From Lineus longissimus (lineage: Eukaryota > Nemertea > Pilidiophora > Heteronemertea > Lineidae): a DNA stretch of 64,000 nt. Positions 31,109 through 42,468 of this stretch are shown here, in pieces. The stretch covers positions 15,051,501 through 15,115,500 of the forward strand of contig NC_088323.1 of NCBI RefSeq assembly GCF_910592395.1, given 5' to 3'. The notes below the pieces were generated by a model, which ran no database searches, had not been told where the DNA came from, and saw only the letters and a program-made list of their open reading frames with translations. Made by a program: the position numbers and the translations under genes. The first letter of the stretch is position 1. Each line of letters starts with the position of its first letter.

Positions 31109-31515
31109 GTAGTGGTCCAGCTTCATAGCCGAGTGGTTAACACTGCTGGCTACCACGCAAAAGGGCCCGGGTTCGATCGTGGGGAGAATCAAGGATTGTA
31201 TTTCTGGATGAACCGGCGTGGCTTTCAAGGAACTAAAATTTCTGGCTCTTTACTGTCCTTGCGAATGAGACTTTAAACCATGGTTCCTTGTATCTGGTGT
31301 CCATGCCAGAACCAGTTAAAGACTCCACCAAGTAAGAAACATGAATAGCTTGCGTTGACTCAACCTCTCGCCGCAGTCGGATTCACTAGGCCATTAAACC
31401 CAATTGGCGCATAACTGTAGTGGCATGCATAAACGCTCATCCCGCCTTGGAGGAGGAATACTCCCTGGAGAAAAGCACCTCGGAGTGCGGAGTGAATGCT
31501 GAAGAAGAAGAGGTA
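31109..31515 (+). repeat. tRNA-derived SINE with GAAGAAGAA tail
   Basis: A tRNA-like head has box A (TAGCCGAGTGG) and box B (GGGTTCGATCG). Then come a central block (GAGACTTTAAACCATGGTTC, TGTCCATGCCAGAACC) and a tail with GAGGAATACTCCCTGG, GAATGCTGAAGAAGAAGAGG. It begins 6 bp after the last VPS50 exon of the 5' part. Confidence 0.8.
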
Positions 31516-32794
31516 CTGCTCTGAGTCCCACAGTTTCACAAAACTTTCGACGTTGTCGTGGTCATAGTCTCTTACCGTGCAACGACAGACCAACCAGGAA
31601 GGCATCATAATGCATATAGTGATTTTATTAAATCCAGAAGGCATGAGCCTCAGTTAAAAATACACAATAAAATTTCAATACAAAACATGTTTTGTGATAC
31701 TAATAGATGGCACTACCTGTTAGAGTCAATTAAGTATTGCTAAAAGAACTTAATGTTTCCAGAACTGCTGAAAAAGGTTGGCATAATCCTCTGGTTGGAT
31801 ATGTAACCATCTCAAATAAACCAATGTTAGGCTACACCAATTATTATATCTGTGTAGCGGGCAGATTTGGGATCAATTGTACTTGTAGGTGGGAGGAATA
31901 AAAATAAAAATAACAACTTGGCCTGAATAAAATTAAAATAATAAAAGTTCTCTGTCATCAGAATGAATATTAGGGCGAGAAATATTCCAAATTTTTATTC
32001 TAAAAATGGCAAAACCAATGTAGGAGGGCCCGCTATACAGATAAAATAATTGGTGTGGCCTCAAATATGACATATAACACTTGTTGTTTCAAAAAATGTG
32101 CACACGTCGAACAGAATGACGAAAAAACCTTGTTACACATGAATTTGTCTGTCACATGCGGGTGATGAAAAACTGTAAACACTGTTTCAAATTATGAAAA
32201 ACTACGTGAAAGGTGAATCATTTCCTCTGCTGAGGGCATCATTGGCAAGCATGTCGGCGACAGATTGCGCATAACCAATAGTTACCTGGTTGTTTTTGAC
32301 ATGACTGCCCGACAGTTCATCACGTGGGGGTGACCCTGAAAACATCTGAAATCATCCTAAAAATGATGTTGTCGTTTATCATCGTCATTTTGTTTTGTTG
32401 TGTGCGCTTGGTTAAAATGACAGCTAGGTCTCAAAACACACTGCTCCAACAAATATTGAATGCAATATTATACAGACCAATTTTTTTATTTGAATTAATA
32501 AGAATATGACAACCTGATAATGAATTCAAGAAAAATGACACTGTCATAACTTCTGTATCAACAACTGATTGATGAGAATTTACAACTCGCGGCTAAAACT
32601 GCAAAATATTCGCGCCAATTTAGTTTTGCAATTTGCGAACATTTCTTAGACATTCAAACTTTTCATGAAAATTTTCTTTGTGGGAATGCGCAACCAACTC
32701 TTGTTTTTCCACTCAAGAAATACATTTTCTTAATGTTTATTTCCACTAATCATTGTTATTTGCAAATCTGCCACCAGCCCATAAAATAGGTTTA
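31516..32794. other. AT-rich, no recognised gene
   Basis: I looked here for the missing VPS50 exons and found none on the plus strand. Confidence 0.5.
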
Positions 32795-33262
32795 CATTTT
32801 ATCAACTCAGCTATATCCATACAATAGGTTGACTTTTGATCAACTCTACTATATCCCTTGAATAGGTTTACATTTTATCAACTGAGCTATATCCATACAA
32901 TAGGTTGACTTCTTATCAACTCTACTTTATCCCTTGAAAAGGTTTACATTTTATCAACTCAGCTATATCCCATACAATAGGTTGACTTTTGATCAACTCT
33001 ACTATATCCCTTGAATAGGTTTACATTTCATCAACTCAGCTATATTCATACAATAGGTCGACTTTTGATCAACTCTACTATATCCCTTGAATAGGTTTAC
33101 ATTTTATCAACTCAGCTATATCCCATACAATAGGTTGACTTTTGATCAACTCTACTATATCCCTTGAATAGGTTTACATTTCATCAACTCAGCTATATTC
33201 ATACAATAGGTTGACTTTTGATCAACTCTACTATATCCCTTGAAAAGGTTCACATTTTATCA
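32795..33262 (+). repeat. 77-bp tandem array (about 6 copies)
   Basis: Unit alternates ATAGGTTTACATTTTATCAA with ATAGGTTGACTTTTGATCAA, so each 77-bp unit is itself two related halves. Confidence 0.93.
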
Positions 33263-34265
33263 ATGAACAGTGGAGCTTACTTTTAGCGAACAGTCAAAAC
33301 TATTCAAAAATTTTTCGCCATCTGTACTATTAGGATGAAACTAATCCTCCTCAAGTGCGTTGGGAGAGAAAGTGCTGGTGAATTGATATTTTGGTAGGGC
33401 ATGATGTGCTATGCCTGTCACCTGACTAATATAAGACCATGGGGACAAGTGTCATGACATGCTGTGCTTGCATCCACGGCAAAAGTAGAGTTCAGCCCTC
33501 TTTAAAAAATAAACTTGCAACACTGCACCAAAAACAAAAAGAATCTGGAACCGGAACTTAAACTTAACGTCACAGAAAGCACAGTAAAACAAACAGTTTT
33601 CTGTTGCACAACTCAAGTTTAAAATAAATGACTTAACTACCGCTCATGACAACAAAACTTAGAAATAATACAGGAAGCGTTACGAATATAAACAGTCATT
33701 TTGCAAATACATTACATAGAATTCATGAAATACACAAGCGCAATACAAAAAATACCGAGTCAGACAGCACATTCTTATCAAACTAGCACCTCAAGCTCAA
33801 CTCGCTGCGGAAAATCGTGACATTTTTGGAGGTGTATTTTTTCTGGAGATTTTAGTGATGCTTAGACAAACGCTGACTTGAAGGCGCAAAACTTTCAACT
33901 ATAATTCGATCATTACAGGCTTACGTTGTTTGTTTTCTTTATTGGTTTTTCCATGAAATCGACACACGCCGCCTGAGAAAATTGGCCTTATTTAGCATAT
34001 TCGTGATGGTTGAAACAATACACATATCTCTCAGTATTCTCATATGACAAACTGAGGACACACATAATTAACATGCAGCGTTTGGGAAAATTGATACACA
34101 CACTAATTGCATACAGATGGATTGGTGTCACCTGGTGTTAGAAATAGGAAACAGATGCAGTTGGACAAATAGCAAATATAATTGAACAACAGAAACAACG
34201 TGATATTTAGTCTATCACCAAGTGAAATGAGCTAATTTACCGACTTTTTGAAGCGTTTTACTACA
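33263..34265. other. No recognised gene
   Basis: Unique-looking AT-rich DNA without clear exons. Confidence 0.4.
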
Positions 34266-36272
34266 CCAAGTGGCCCATGCCTCTACTCAAATGGCTGCAT
34301 CCCCCCAATGGCTGCATCTCCCCAATGGCTGCATCTCCCAAGTGGCCCATGCCTCCACTCAAATTACTGCATCCCCCCAATGGCTGCATCTCCCAAGTGG
34401 CCCATGCCTCCACTCAAATGACTGCATCTCCCCAATGGCTGCATCTCCCAAGTGGCCCATGCCTCCACTCAAATGGCTGCATCCCCCCAATGACTGCATC
34501 TCCCAAGTGGCCCATGCCTCCACTCAAATGGCTGCATCTCCCAAGTGGCCTATGCCTCCACTCAAATGGCTGCATCCCCCCAATGGCTGCATCTCCCAAG
34601 TGGCCCATGCCTCCACTCAAATGGCTGAATCTCCCCAATGGCTGCATCTCCCAAGTGGCCCATGCCTCCACTCAAATGGCTGCATCTCCCCAATGGCTGC
34701 ATCTCCCAAGTGGCCTATGCCTACACTCAAATGGCTGCATCCCCCCAATGGCTACATCTCCCAAGTGGCCCATGCCTCCACTCAAATGGCTGCACCCCCC
34801 CCCCCCCAATGGCTGCATCTCCCAAGTGGCCTATGCCTCCACTCAAATGGCTGCATCTCCCAAGTGGCCCATGCCTCCACTCAAATGACTGCATCTCCCC
34901 AATGGCTGCATCTCCCAAGTGGCCTATGCCTCCACTCAAATGGCTGCATCCCCCCCCCAATGGCTGCATCTCCCAAGTGGCCTATGCCTCCACTCAAATG
35001 GCTGCATCTCCCAAGTGGCCCATGCCTCCACTCAAATGACTGCATCCCCCCAATGGCTGCATCTCCCAAGTGGCCCATGCCTCTACTCAAATGGCTGCAT
35101 CCCCCCAATGGCTGCATCTCCCCAATGGCTGCATCTCCCAAGTGGCCCATGCCTCCACTCAAATGACTGCATCCCCCCAATGGCTGCATCTCCCAAGTGG
35201 CCCATGCCTCCACTCAAATGGCTGCATCCCCCCAATGGCTACATCTCCCAAGTGGCCTATGCCTCCACTCAAATGGCTGCATCTCCCAAGTGGCCTATGC
35301 CTCCACTCAAATGGCTACATCTCCCAAGTGGCCTATGCCTCCACTCAAATGGCTGAATCTCCCAAATGGCTGCATCTCCCAAGTGGCCCATGCCTCCACT
35401 CAAATGGCTACATCTCCCAAGTGGCCTATGCCTCCACTCAAATGGCTGAATCTCCCAAATGGCTGCATCTCCCAAGTGGCCCATGCCTCCACTCAAATGG
35501 CTGCATCCCCCCCCCAAATGGCTGCATCTCCCAAGTGGCCCATGCCTCCACTCAAATGACTGCATCCCCCCAATAGCTGCATCTCCCAAGTGGCCCATGC
35601 CTACACTCAAATGGCTGCATCCCCCCAATGGCTGCATCTCCCAAGTGGCCCATACCTCCACTCAAATGACTGCATCCCCCAATGGCTGCATCTCCCAAGT
35701 GGCCCATGCCTCCACTCAAATGGCTGAATCTCCTAAATGACTGCATCTCCCAAGTGGCCCATGCCTCCACCCCAATGGCTGCATCCCCCCAATGGCTGCA
35801 TCTCCCAAGTGGCCCATGCCTCCACTCAAATGGCTGAATCTCCTAAATGGCTGCATCTCCCAAGTGGCCCATGCCTCCTCCCCAATGGCTGAATCTCCTA
35901 AATGGCTGCATCTCCCAAGTGGCCCATGCCTCCACTCAAATGGCTGCATCTCCCAAGTGGCCCATGCCTCCTCCCCAATGGCTGAATCTCCTAAATGGCT
36001 GCATCTCCCAAGTGGCCCATGCCTCCACTCAAATGGCTGCATCTCCCAAGTGGCCCATGCCTCCTCCCCAATGGCTGAATCTCCTAAATGGCTGCATCTC
36101 CCAAGTGGCCCATGCCTCCTCCCCAATGGCTGAATCTCCCAAATGGCTGCATCTCCCAAGTGGCCCATGCCTCCACCCCAATGGCTGAATCTCCCAAATG
36201 GCTGCATCTCCCAAGTGGCCCATGCCTCCTCCCCAATGGCTGAATCTCCCAAATGGCTGCATCTCCCAAGGT
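34266..36272 (+). repeat. 2-kb compound minisatellite (38-bp and 17-bp units)
   Basis: The 38-bp unit AAGTGGCCCATGCCTCCACT plus CAAATGGCTGCATCTCCC is interspersed with a 17-bp unit CAATGGCTGCATCTCCC. The right third switches to a CTCCTCCCCAATGGCTGAATC variant with its own higher-order period. Reading frames of 100-300 codons on both strands are artefacts of the repeat. Confidence 0.97.
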
Positions 36273-36805
36273 CATGGTGTGAAATTTCTCAGTACACTTT
36301 TACATACAGAGTTTCTCTTACAGTAAATTTAAACCCTTTCTTCTAGAGGCATGACATTTTCACAGATGAATAAATGATACATAAGTGAAATGATTGGCAA
36401 AAAAAAATCATCGTGTCATTGTAAATGAGTGGTCTTGTATTAAAATACATTGTGTTACATGTAGTTCAAGCATTGTACTAGGTCCCAGGTAGTGTACTGG
36501 GGACTGAAAAAACGTGACGTAGCCGAAAATCACCGAGTGCTGACAAGATTTGTCCAACTTGTTACTTCACCTAGTGACTCTGCCTCCTCACTTCTCCAAT
36601 GCCAGTGGCTCCACCGCGCAATTATTAGGATAATACTCAAAACATGCAGCATGTAACCATCAAAAACTAACCAACAACTTAATCCAGGATTTGGCTGACA
36701 GAGCTAGCATTAGGACAAATGTCCCCCCCCCCCCCCTCAAGATTGCGTATTCTGATATTTGGGGCCATCTTAAGAATGCTTGAGTTCTCCGAACTTCCTT
36801 CAACC
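36273..36805. other. 3' flank of the ankyrin-cGLR gene
   Basis: No gene; a C-run lies at 36723-36736. I found no clear polyadenylation signal for the minus-strand gene here. Confidence 0.4.
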
Positions 36806-39800
36806 TTACTGTCCTGGTTTTAAAGGCAGCGATAGAATTTCTAATACTGTTGCGTCATCCGGATCCAAATCCAGGCGACATGGTGGTTCGCCGAGGTTTG
36901 CATTCACATTTCCTGGTGGCTCTTGGTTCAATTCCTCCTTGTAAAGTCCACCAACAAAGGCCTTCATGTGTGCTGCCACCTTGTGAGATTTAGCTGCATT
37001 AATGTTAACCCCTTGTAGCAGGTTGACCTTGGGCATCCAGAATATTGGGATGGATCCACGTGAGAGATAGTACTCCAGCTGAGAGTACAGTATGTAGGCC
37101 ATCTCCACCAGGGGGCGCTCATGGTCAAGGAAGTCTTCCACGTTGTGCATAAAGACAGTTTTCAGAAGATAACTTGTGAGGAATTTGTCGACAAAATGTA
37201 ACATGCCGTCATCTTTCACGACAACTTGACAAACGACCGGATCCCTGAGACATTTTGCCAAGATGTAGGCATTCTTTACCCTGGCTGGTAAGTCCTTGAT
37301 GTGCGCGACCTCGAGCTGAGAAAATGTGACACGGAAGAGTCTCTCACGTTCAGCTTCTTTGAAAGTCTTTCCGAATGAGCTCCCTTGGTGTGGAGGTCTT
37401 ACAACCAACTGGTAGCCCTGTTTCTTGAGGTCGTAATATCCCATCATCCAGGTTTTCTCAATGGCTTCATCCGGCCAGTCATTTACTTGAAGCACGGGTA
37501 CAACGTCTATCGACACCACCAGACTGCGTTCGTCCTCCTTCCATCTCAATTGGATGACCGTGCTTGCACTGCCACCACCAGCAACAGCTGAAGGGCTTGA
37601 AACGATCATGTCATCACTTGAATCAATGAAAGACCAAATAAGAGAATGAACCGACTTACTGCTTTCAAAAGTAATCCATCCGTCACACCTTCTGTAACCA
37701 TGGCAAACATCTGTAATGTCACTGATGGGAATATCATCTATGCGCTTGACTGTGTAGTCAAATTCATCAGGGAATCCCACCTTGGTTAATTCGGCTGAAC
37801 CTCCAGTGAGTGTCACAATCCATGAGAGTTTAGCAAAGATCGCCCTAATTTTGGTATCAATGGTTTCGTTCAGCTCATTCAGTTTATCCTGATTTAGGCT
37901 CTGGACCGAACCCAAACCTGGGAATTTGATCAAACTGGAAGTGGAAATTCTTTTCCTCTCTTCTACTTCATGCGGTGAAAGGGCCATCCTGAAAATGTCC
38001 CAATTAATGTCTTCACTAAAAGAAAGATTGTGGTGATCCCTCAAATCCTCTGCATGTTGTTTTAATTCAACAATGAGGAGATACTTGTAAATATCAATAG
38101 ATCCACTTTGAGATAAACATTGTGCAAGTTCGACATTGCTGAGGAAAGACAATGTTGCACCCAATGAGCGAAGCATTCGGACACATTCAAAATGACTATG
38201 TGAGATAGCTGTGGCTAAAGGAGACTGTCCGTTTTGACCTACATAGTCTAAACCTGGTGTTTTGTTCATTTTCTCTAGAAAAATTATAACCTCTTTCTGT
38301 CCATATCTCGCTGCCAGCAGTAACCATCTTTCAATGGTTTTCTTAAGGTCGGCTTCATAAGTGATATTTTTCAAAAAGTATTCAATGACATTAATCTGTC
38401 CATGTATCACACAGTTGTACCGAGAAGAAAATCCATCATTATCCTTACTCGCGATGTCTGCGCCATGTTCAATTAGAATCTGGACAATTTCTGTTTGACC
38501 TACTGTTGCCGCTTGGTTTAAAGGAGATTTCCCCTTGTTATCTTTACTCTCTATATCAGCTCTCTGTTGGTGCAATGTCTCCATCGACTTTTCACAATCT
38601 ATAGTTGTGTGGAGTGGGCTGTGGCTGCTCAGAACACTTGCCTCCGGCATTTCACCTCTTTCTAAAAGAAGTTTCACAACACTCTCATGTCCATTATCTG
38701 ATGCAATCCAAAGGGGAGAACGCCCATTATCTGTTTTACTCTCTATCAGTGCTCCTCTGTCTAGGAGGAGTTTCACAACACTCTCACGTCCATTCTGTGA
38801 TGCAATCCAAAGGGGAGAACGCCCATCATCTGATTTACTCTCTATTAGTGCTCCACTGTCTAGGAGGAGTTTCACAACACTCTCATGTCCATTAAATGAT
38901 GTAGTCTGAAGGGGAGAACGCCCATCATCTGATTTACTCTCTATCAGTGCTCCTCTATCTAGGAGCAGTTTCACTACACTCTCCTGTCCATGATGCGATG
39001 CAACCACAAGGGGAGAACGCCCATCACCTGATTTACTCTCTATCAGTGCTCTTCTATCTAGGAGCAGTTTCACTACACTCTCATGTCCATTCTGTGATGC
39101 AATCCAAAGGGGAGATTCCCCTTTATCTGATTTACTCTCTATCAGTGCTCCTCTGTCTAGGAGGAGTCTCACAACACTCTCATGTCCATTATATGATGCA
39201 GTCCAAAGGGGAGATTCCCCTTTATCTGATTTACTCTCTGTCAGTGCTCCTCTGTCTAGGAGGAGTCTCACAACCCTCTCATGTCCATTCTGTGATGCAG
39301 CCCAAAGGGGAGAACGCCCATCGTCTGATTTACTCTCTATCAGTGCAACTGTGTCTAGGATGATTCCCACAACCCTCTCATGTCCATTATGTGATGCAGC
39401 CCAAAGGGGAGAACGCACAACATCTAATGTACTCCTTATCAGTGCAACTGTGTCTAGGAGGAGTCTCACAGCCCTCTCATGTCCATTTTGTGATGCAATC
39501 AAAAGGGGATAATGCCGACCATCTGATTTACTCTCTGTCAGTCCACAACATTTTAAGAGTTTTACGGAAATGTTATTTCCTTCCCCTGAATCATTATTAA
39601 GGTACAGGTATAGAAACACGACCAAGACGATCGCAGCCAAGACCACGAACCCGACCCCGACAAAGACCACGACCACGACAAAGACCACGACCACGTCCAT
39701 GACCCCGAACCCGAACACGACCAAGACCGCGACCATGACCATGACCACGACCACGACCACGTCCTCGACCCCGAACACGACCAAGAACAAGCCAACGAAC

Positions 39801-40081
39801 CCGAACATGACCAAGACCAGGACCTCGACAAAGACCACGACCACGTCCATGACCCCGAACCCGAACACGACCAAGACCGCGACCATGACCATGACCACGA
39901 CCACGACCACGTCCTCGACCCCGAACACGACCAAGAACAAGCCAACGAACCCGAACATGACCAAGACCACGACCTCGACAAAGACCACGACCACGTCCAT
40001 GACCCCGAACCCAAACACGACCAAGACCGCGACCGCAACCGCGGCCACGACCCCGACCGCGACTAAGCCAGAAGCATCCAT
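36806..40081 (-). CDS. Hydrophobic N-terminus, ankyrin repeats and cGAS/Mab-21-like nucleotidyltransferase (cGLR)
   Basis: A single uninterrupted frame of 1091 codons from the first in-frame ATG (40081, context GCAATGG). The frame stays open for eight more codons, with an in-frame TGA further upstream. Order: Val-rich hydrophobic region (about 4-161) built on 50-residue repeats and ending in VVLAAIVLVVFLYLYL, a plausible membrane helix; about 14 ankyrin repeats (182-640); linker; Mab-21/cGAS nucleotidyltransferase (about 700-1040). The active site looks complete: GGS (760-762), PDEFD with E773 and D775, and VVSIDVVPV with D859. The helical lobe has RVKNAYILAKCLRD. No cGAS-type zinc thumb is obvious. 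By family knowledge such enzymes sense nucleic acids or other ligands and make cyclic dinucleotides; ankyrin repeats bind proteins. Product and ligand cannot be read from sequence. It sits antisense within the VPS50 locus. Confidence 0.85.
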   Translation of the reverse strand: MDASGLVAVGVVAAVAVAVLVVFGFGVMDVVVVFVEVVVLVMFGFVGLFLVVFGVEDVVVVVVMVMVAVLVVFGFGVMDVVVVFVEVLVLVMFGFVGLFLVVFGVEDVVVVVVMVMVAVLVVFGFGVMDVVVVFVVVVVFVGVGFVVLAAIVLVVFLYLYLNNDSGEGNNISVKLLKCCGLTESKSDGRHYPLLIASQNGHERAVRLLLDTVALIRSTLDVVRSPLWAASHNGHERVVGIILDTVALIESKSDDGRSPLWAASQNGHERVVRLLLDRGALTESKSDKGESPLWTASYNGHESVVRLLLDRGALIESKSDKGESPLWIASQNGHESVVKLLLDRRALIESKSGDGRSPLVVASHHGQESVVKLLLDRGALIESKSDDGRSPLQTTSFNGHESVVKLLLDSGALIESKSDDGRSPLWIASQNGRESVVKLLLDRGALIESKTDNGRSPLWIASDNGHESVVKLLLERGEMPEASVLSSHSPLHTTIDCEKSMETLHQQRADIESKDNKGKSPLNQAATVGQTEIVQILIEHGADIASKDNDGFSSRYNCVIHGQINVIEYFLKNITYEADLKKTIERWLLLAARYGQKEVIIFLEKMNKTPGLDYVGQNGQSPLATAISHSHFECVRMLRSLGATLSFLSNVELAQCLSQSGSIDIYKYLLIVELKQHAEDLRDHHNLSFSEDINWDIFRMALSPHEVEERKRISTSSLIKFPGLGSVQSLNQDKLNELNETIDTKIRAIFAKLSWIVTLTGGSAELTKVGFPDEFDYTVKRIDDIPISDITDVCHGYRRCDGWITFESSKSVHSLIWSFIDSSDDMIVSSPSAVAGGGSASTVIQLRWKEDERSLVVSIDVVPVLQVNDWPDEAIEKTWMMGYYDLKKQGYQLVVRPPHQGSSFGKTFKEAERERLFRVTFSQLEVAHIKDLPARVKNAYILAKCLRDPVVCQVVVKDDGMLHFVDKFLTSYLLKTVFMHNVEDFLDHERPLVEMAYILYSQLEYYLSRGSIPIFWMPKVNLLQGVNINAAKSHKVAAHMKAFVGGLYKEELNQEPPGNVNANLGEPPCRLDLDPDDATVLEILSLPLKPGQ
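38640..39550 (-). repeat. 99-bp DNA repeats coding for near-identical ankyrin units
   Basis: Nine consecutive 33-residue units share SPLWIASQNGHESVVKLLLD with ALIESKSDDGR. Period is exactly 99 bp and variation is low, unlike the diverged ankyrin repeats further downstream in the protein. Confidence 0.9.
39630..40060 (-). repeat. 150-bp minisatellite coding for the hydrophobic N-terminus
   Basis: The landmark CCAAGACCGCGACC occurs at 39721, 39871 and 40021, a 150-bp period. Nested inside are GACCAC-type hexamers. All three minus-strand frames are largely open, as is one plus-strand frame, because of base skew. Confidence 0.9.
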
Positions 40082-42300
40082 TGCATCAGTCACTTTTTTC
40101 TCCACATCTATGACGACATCTCATTCGATGTCTGTAGCCCTCTTATCAAACAGGAATTAATTATCAGTGTCAGATAAGCCTTCTTTGGTTTGCGAGCTGT
40201 GTAATTCGGTGCCGTGTAAATGAAATATACATATATCCTTCTGTGGTTAAAGTGGGCTTTACCAGGTCTTCCTTCACAATCTTGAACTTGAGGCCAGCTA
40301 AACTCTGTAAATCAAATAATTACAAAACCTAACACATTTGTTTATTTATTTTTTTCAGGTATAGATTAGAGATTTAATCCATGCTTGCTTTTTTAAAAGA
40401 TCAAACCGTCTTTTTCATCATTTTTTCGGTTGCTCGTTCAACAACATTCATTGCAGGTCACTGCTACAAATATATATATCTCGATTGCAAAAACCTCTTC
40501 ATCAAATCGTATCATGGCCCAAGCCTTAGGAGATCATCAAATTTAGATAGGAAAAGGCATTGGTTAAAAAAATTAAAAAGAAGAAACTTTTTCATGCAGC
40601 AGCAGGCTGTTGTGCAGTGCTATACATATGTCTTCTTCTGCATTCTGATTGTTTTAGATGCACACCAAACAGACATTGGCAACAGATTCGGCTGTCCAAG
40701 GGAGGTCTCCTTCCGAGCCCCACAGCTTTGTGATCAGGGTGGTGTCCTTTGGTCAGTATTTTGCTCTATTCAGCTGCCCTTTGTATGTACTGTGTCGACG
40801 TAATTAAGCTGGTTGAGGGGTCCCTGTGCTAAAGCCTATTTTAAGCCCAGGTTTGACAGACCCGGCTCAACCTAATTGCGTCGACACAGTATATGTGTGT
40901 TGAAAAGAGTTTGCAAAAATGCTAGAACTAGTTACAAGCGTCATTACAAAGAATGAGGGTTGTGGATTTTAGGGTTCGCATTATGGGGTTTAAGCAAGAA
41001 CATAGCACTTGACTCTTACCTTTGTGTTCTTTAATGCATCTAGGATTCGTTTTTCTTAAGTTTATGCTGGCATCTATGTCAATTCGTGGGGGTAAATCTT
41101 GTTGACAATCATTTGCAGCCTCTATCAAGGTCAGATATGTGTTCCTTTGACTTCGATTGACTCGCGTATTCTGCTTTTATTGATGAGTTATAACTGTTTG
41201 AAGAATATAAAACGTGGTGGTTAGCATGATGGTTTGTTTAAGGATAGGTATTTCTGAGGTCGAGGTTTGTTCTTCTTCTGTTTCATAAGTAAACAATTTT
41301 TCGGAAGACCGGGTATATTTTGCAAGCCTCTCGCTGAACAAGCATGATTTTTGCCATGTTTGGAGAGCCACTTGCCGAACAGCACTGAAAATCAACCCAG
41401 TTTGGCAAGCCCCGCTTTAAATATCAATGAGTTCGGCTCTCCATTTAGGGCAAAAAAGGACTTTAGGACTTTCGAACTTTCGGGGTCTTCCTACGTCTAA
41501 ACATTTTGCAGATTTACGAGATGAGTTTGTAAATAAAATTCAAAAATATTGTGGCAGAGTTCGTATCACTGGATTGAGGTTAGTCCTTATGAATAAGGAG
41601 TACTTGTCAATCCCACAGCTGTCCACCAAAAATGTAGCGGTAAAAGGGCTTATAATATTTGTCACCGTATAAACTTCGCAACTCTGAACTCGAACCCAAA
41701 GACTAAACCAACTAAGATATTTACATTATTTATTATCCACCTCCCTCTAACCTCATATCTACAACCGACACTAAAATATTACAAAAATAAGGCGCACAAT
41801 AAAATATCAACAAGAGATCATATAAAAGAATCTTACCATGCTGTAAGGTCAAGGGTGAAGTCAATTAGAAATGCTCTGGCGCTTTTCAAGAGAAATATCT
41901 TGTTTAGCTACAGAGGGTAAAGGTTGGTTTTCTGGATCTGCCAGGACTTACTAAAAACATATGAACATCATCATTTATACCTAATTGCACACACCCCTAA
42001 TGGGTAAATAGCCTAGCCCAAATATCAGGCTCTGAGCCAACTAGCACTCAATAATTAAGGAAATAACCAATCAGTACACAGCAGCATCAATACAAGATTA
42101 TCAGACAGGGCCAAGGGCAGGGGCCTAGTAACCAGCTGCTAATCAGGAAGATCATGAAAGGGGTCAAACAGCTTAAAGGATAGAGATTATAAAACAATGG
42201 AAAGGGGCGATTAAGAAGGAAGGTGTTGAAACTTATAATGGTTAACGATCGAAACACAGAAATAATAATTACAGATATAGTAAGCAATTCCTAATATTGT
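40082..42300. other. No recognised gene (one small hairpin element)
   Basis: Reading frames at 40381-40803 (140 codons) and 41427-41672 (81 codons) match no family I know. No VPS50 exon is seen here. Confidence 0.4.
40790..40889. mobile_element. 100-bp hairpin MITE
   Basis: Perfect ends CTGTGTCGACG and CGTCGACACAG, extended by an imperfect AATTA-GGTTGAG arm, flanked by TA on both sides. Confidence 0.65.
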
Positions 42301-42468
42301 CACATTGATAAATTACCTGTATTTATGAAATTCCAAATTAATTGGACCTGTTATAAGACGGATATGATAAAGTCGTAATCCAAGTCGTAGGCAACCACCA
42401 AAACTTGGAATACGACGTCATAATTTCCTCCTTATGCACAGGTCCGATCTGGAACTTTAAAATCCTTG

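Noticed and set aside
31109-31190. Intact tRNA gene
   Set aside because: Box A and box B are present but the acceptor stem and anticodon arm do not form; the sequence continues into a SINE body and tail.
34270-36346. Frames of 100-298 codons on both strands
   Set aside because: They fall in the 38/17-bp minisatellite; similar peptides appear in all frames.
38535-39600. Plus-strand frames opposite the ankyrin region
   Set aside because: Antisense shadow of the 99-bp ankyrin repeats; the minus frame carries the recognisable domains.
40079-40105. GTG at 40105 as start of the cGLR protein
   Set aside because: GTG starts are not expected in animals; the ATG at 40081 has a good context. An upstream exon joining at the CATAG near 40107 remains possible but unproven.
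39570-40160. Thr-rich 196-codon plus-strand frame
   Set aside because: Low-complexity antisense of the 150-bp minisatellite; no conserved feature.
40381-40803. 140-codon plus-strand frame as a gene
   Set aside because: No family resemblance and no splice context; its 3' end runs into a MITE.
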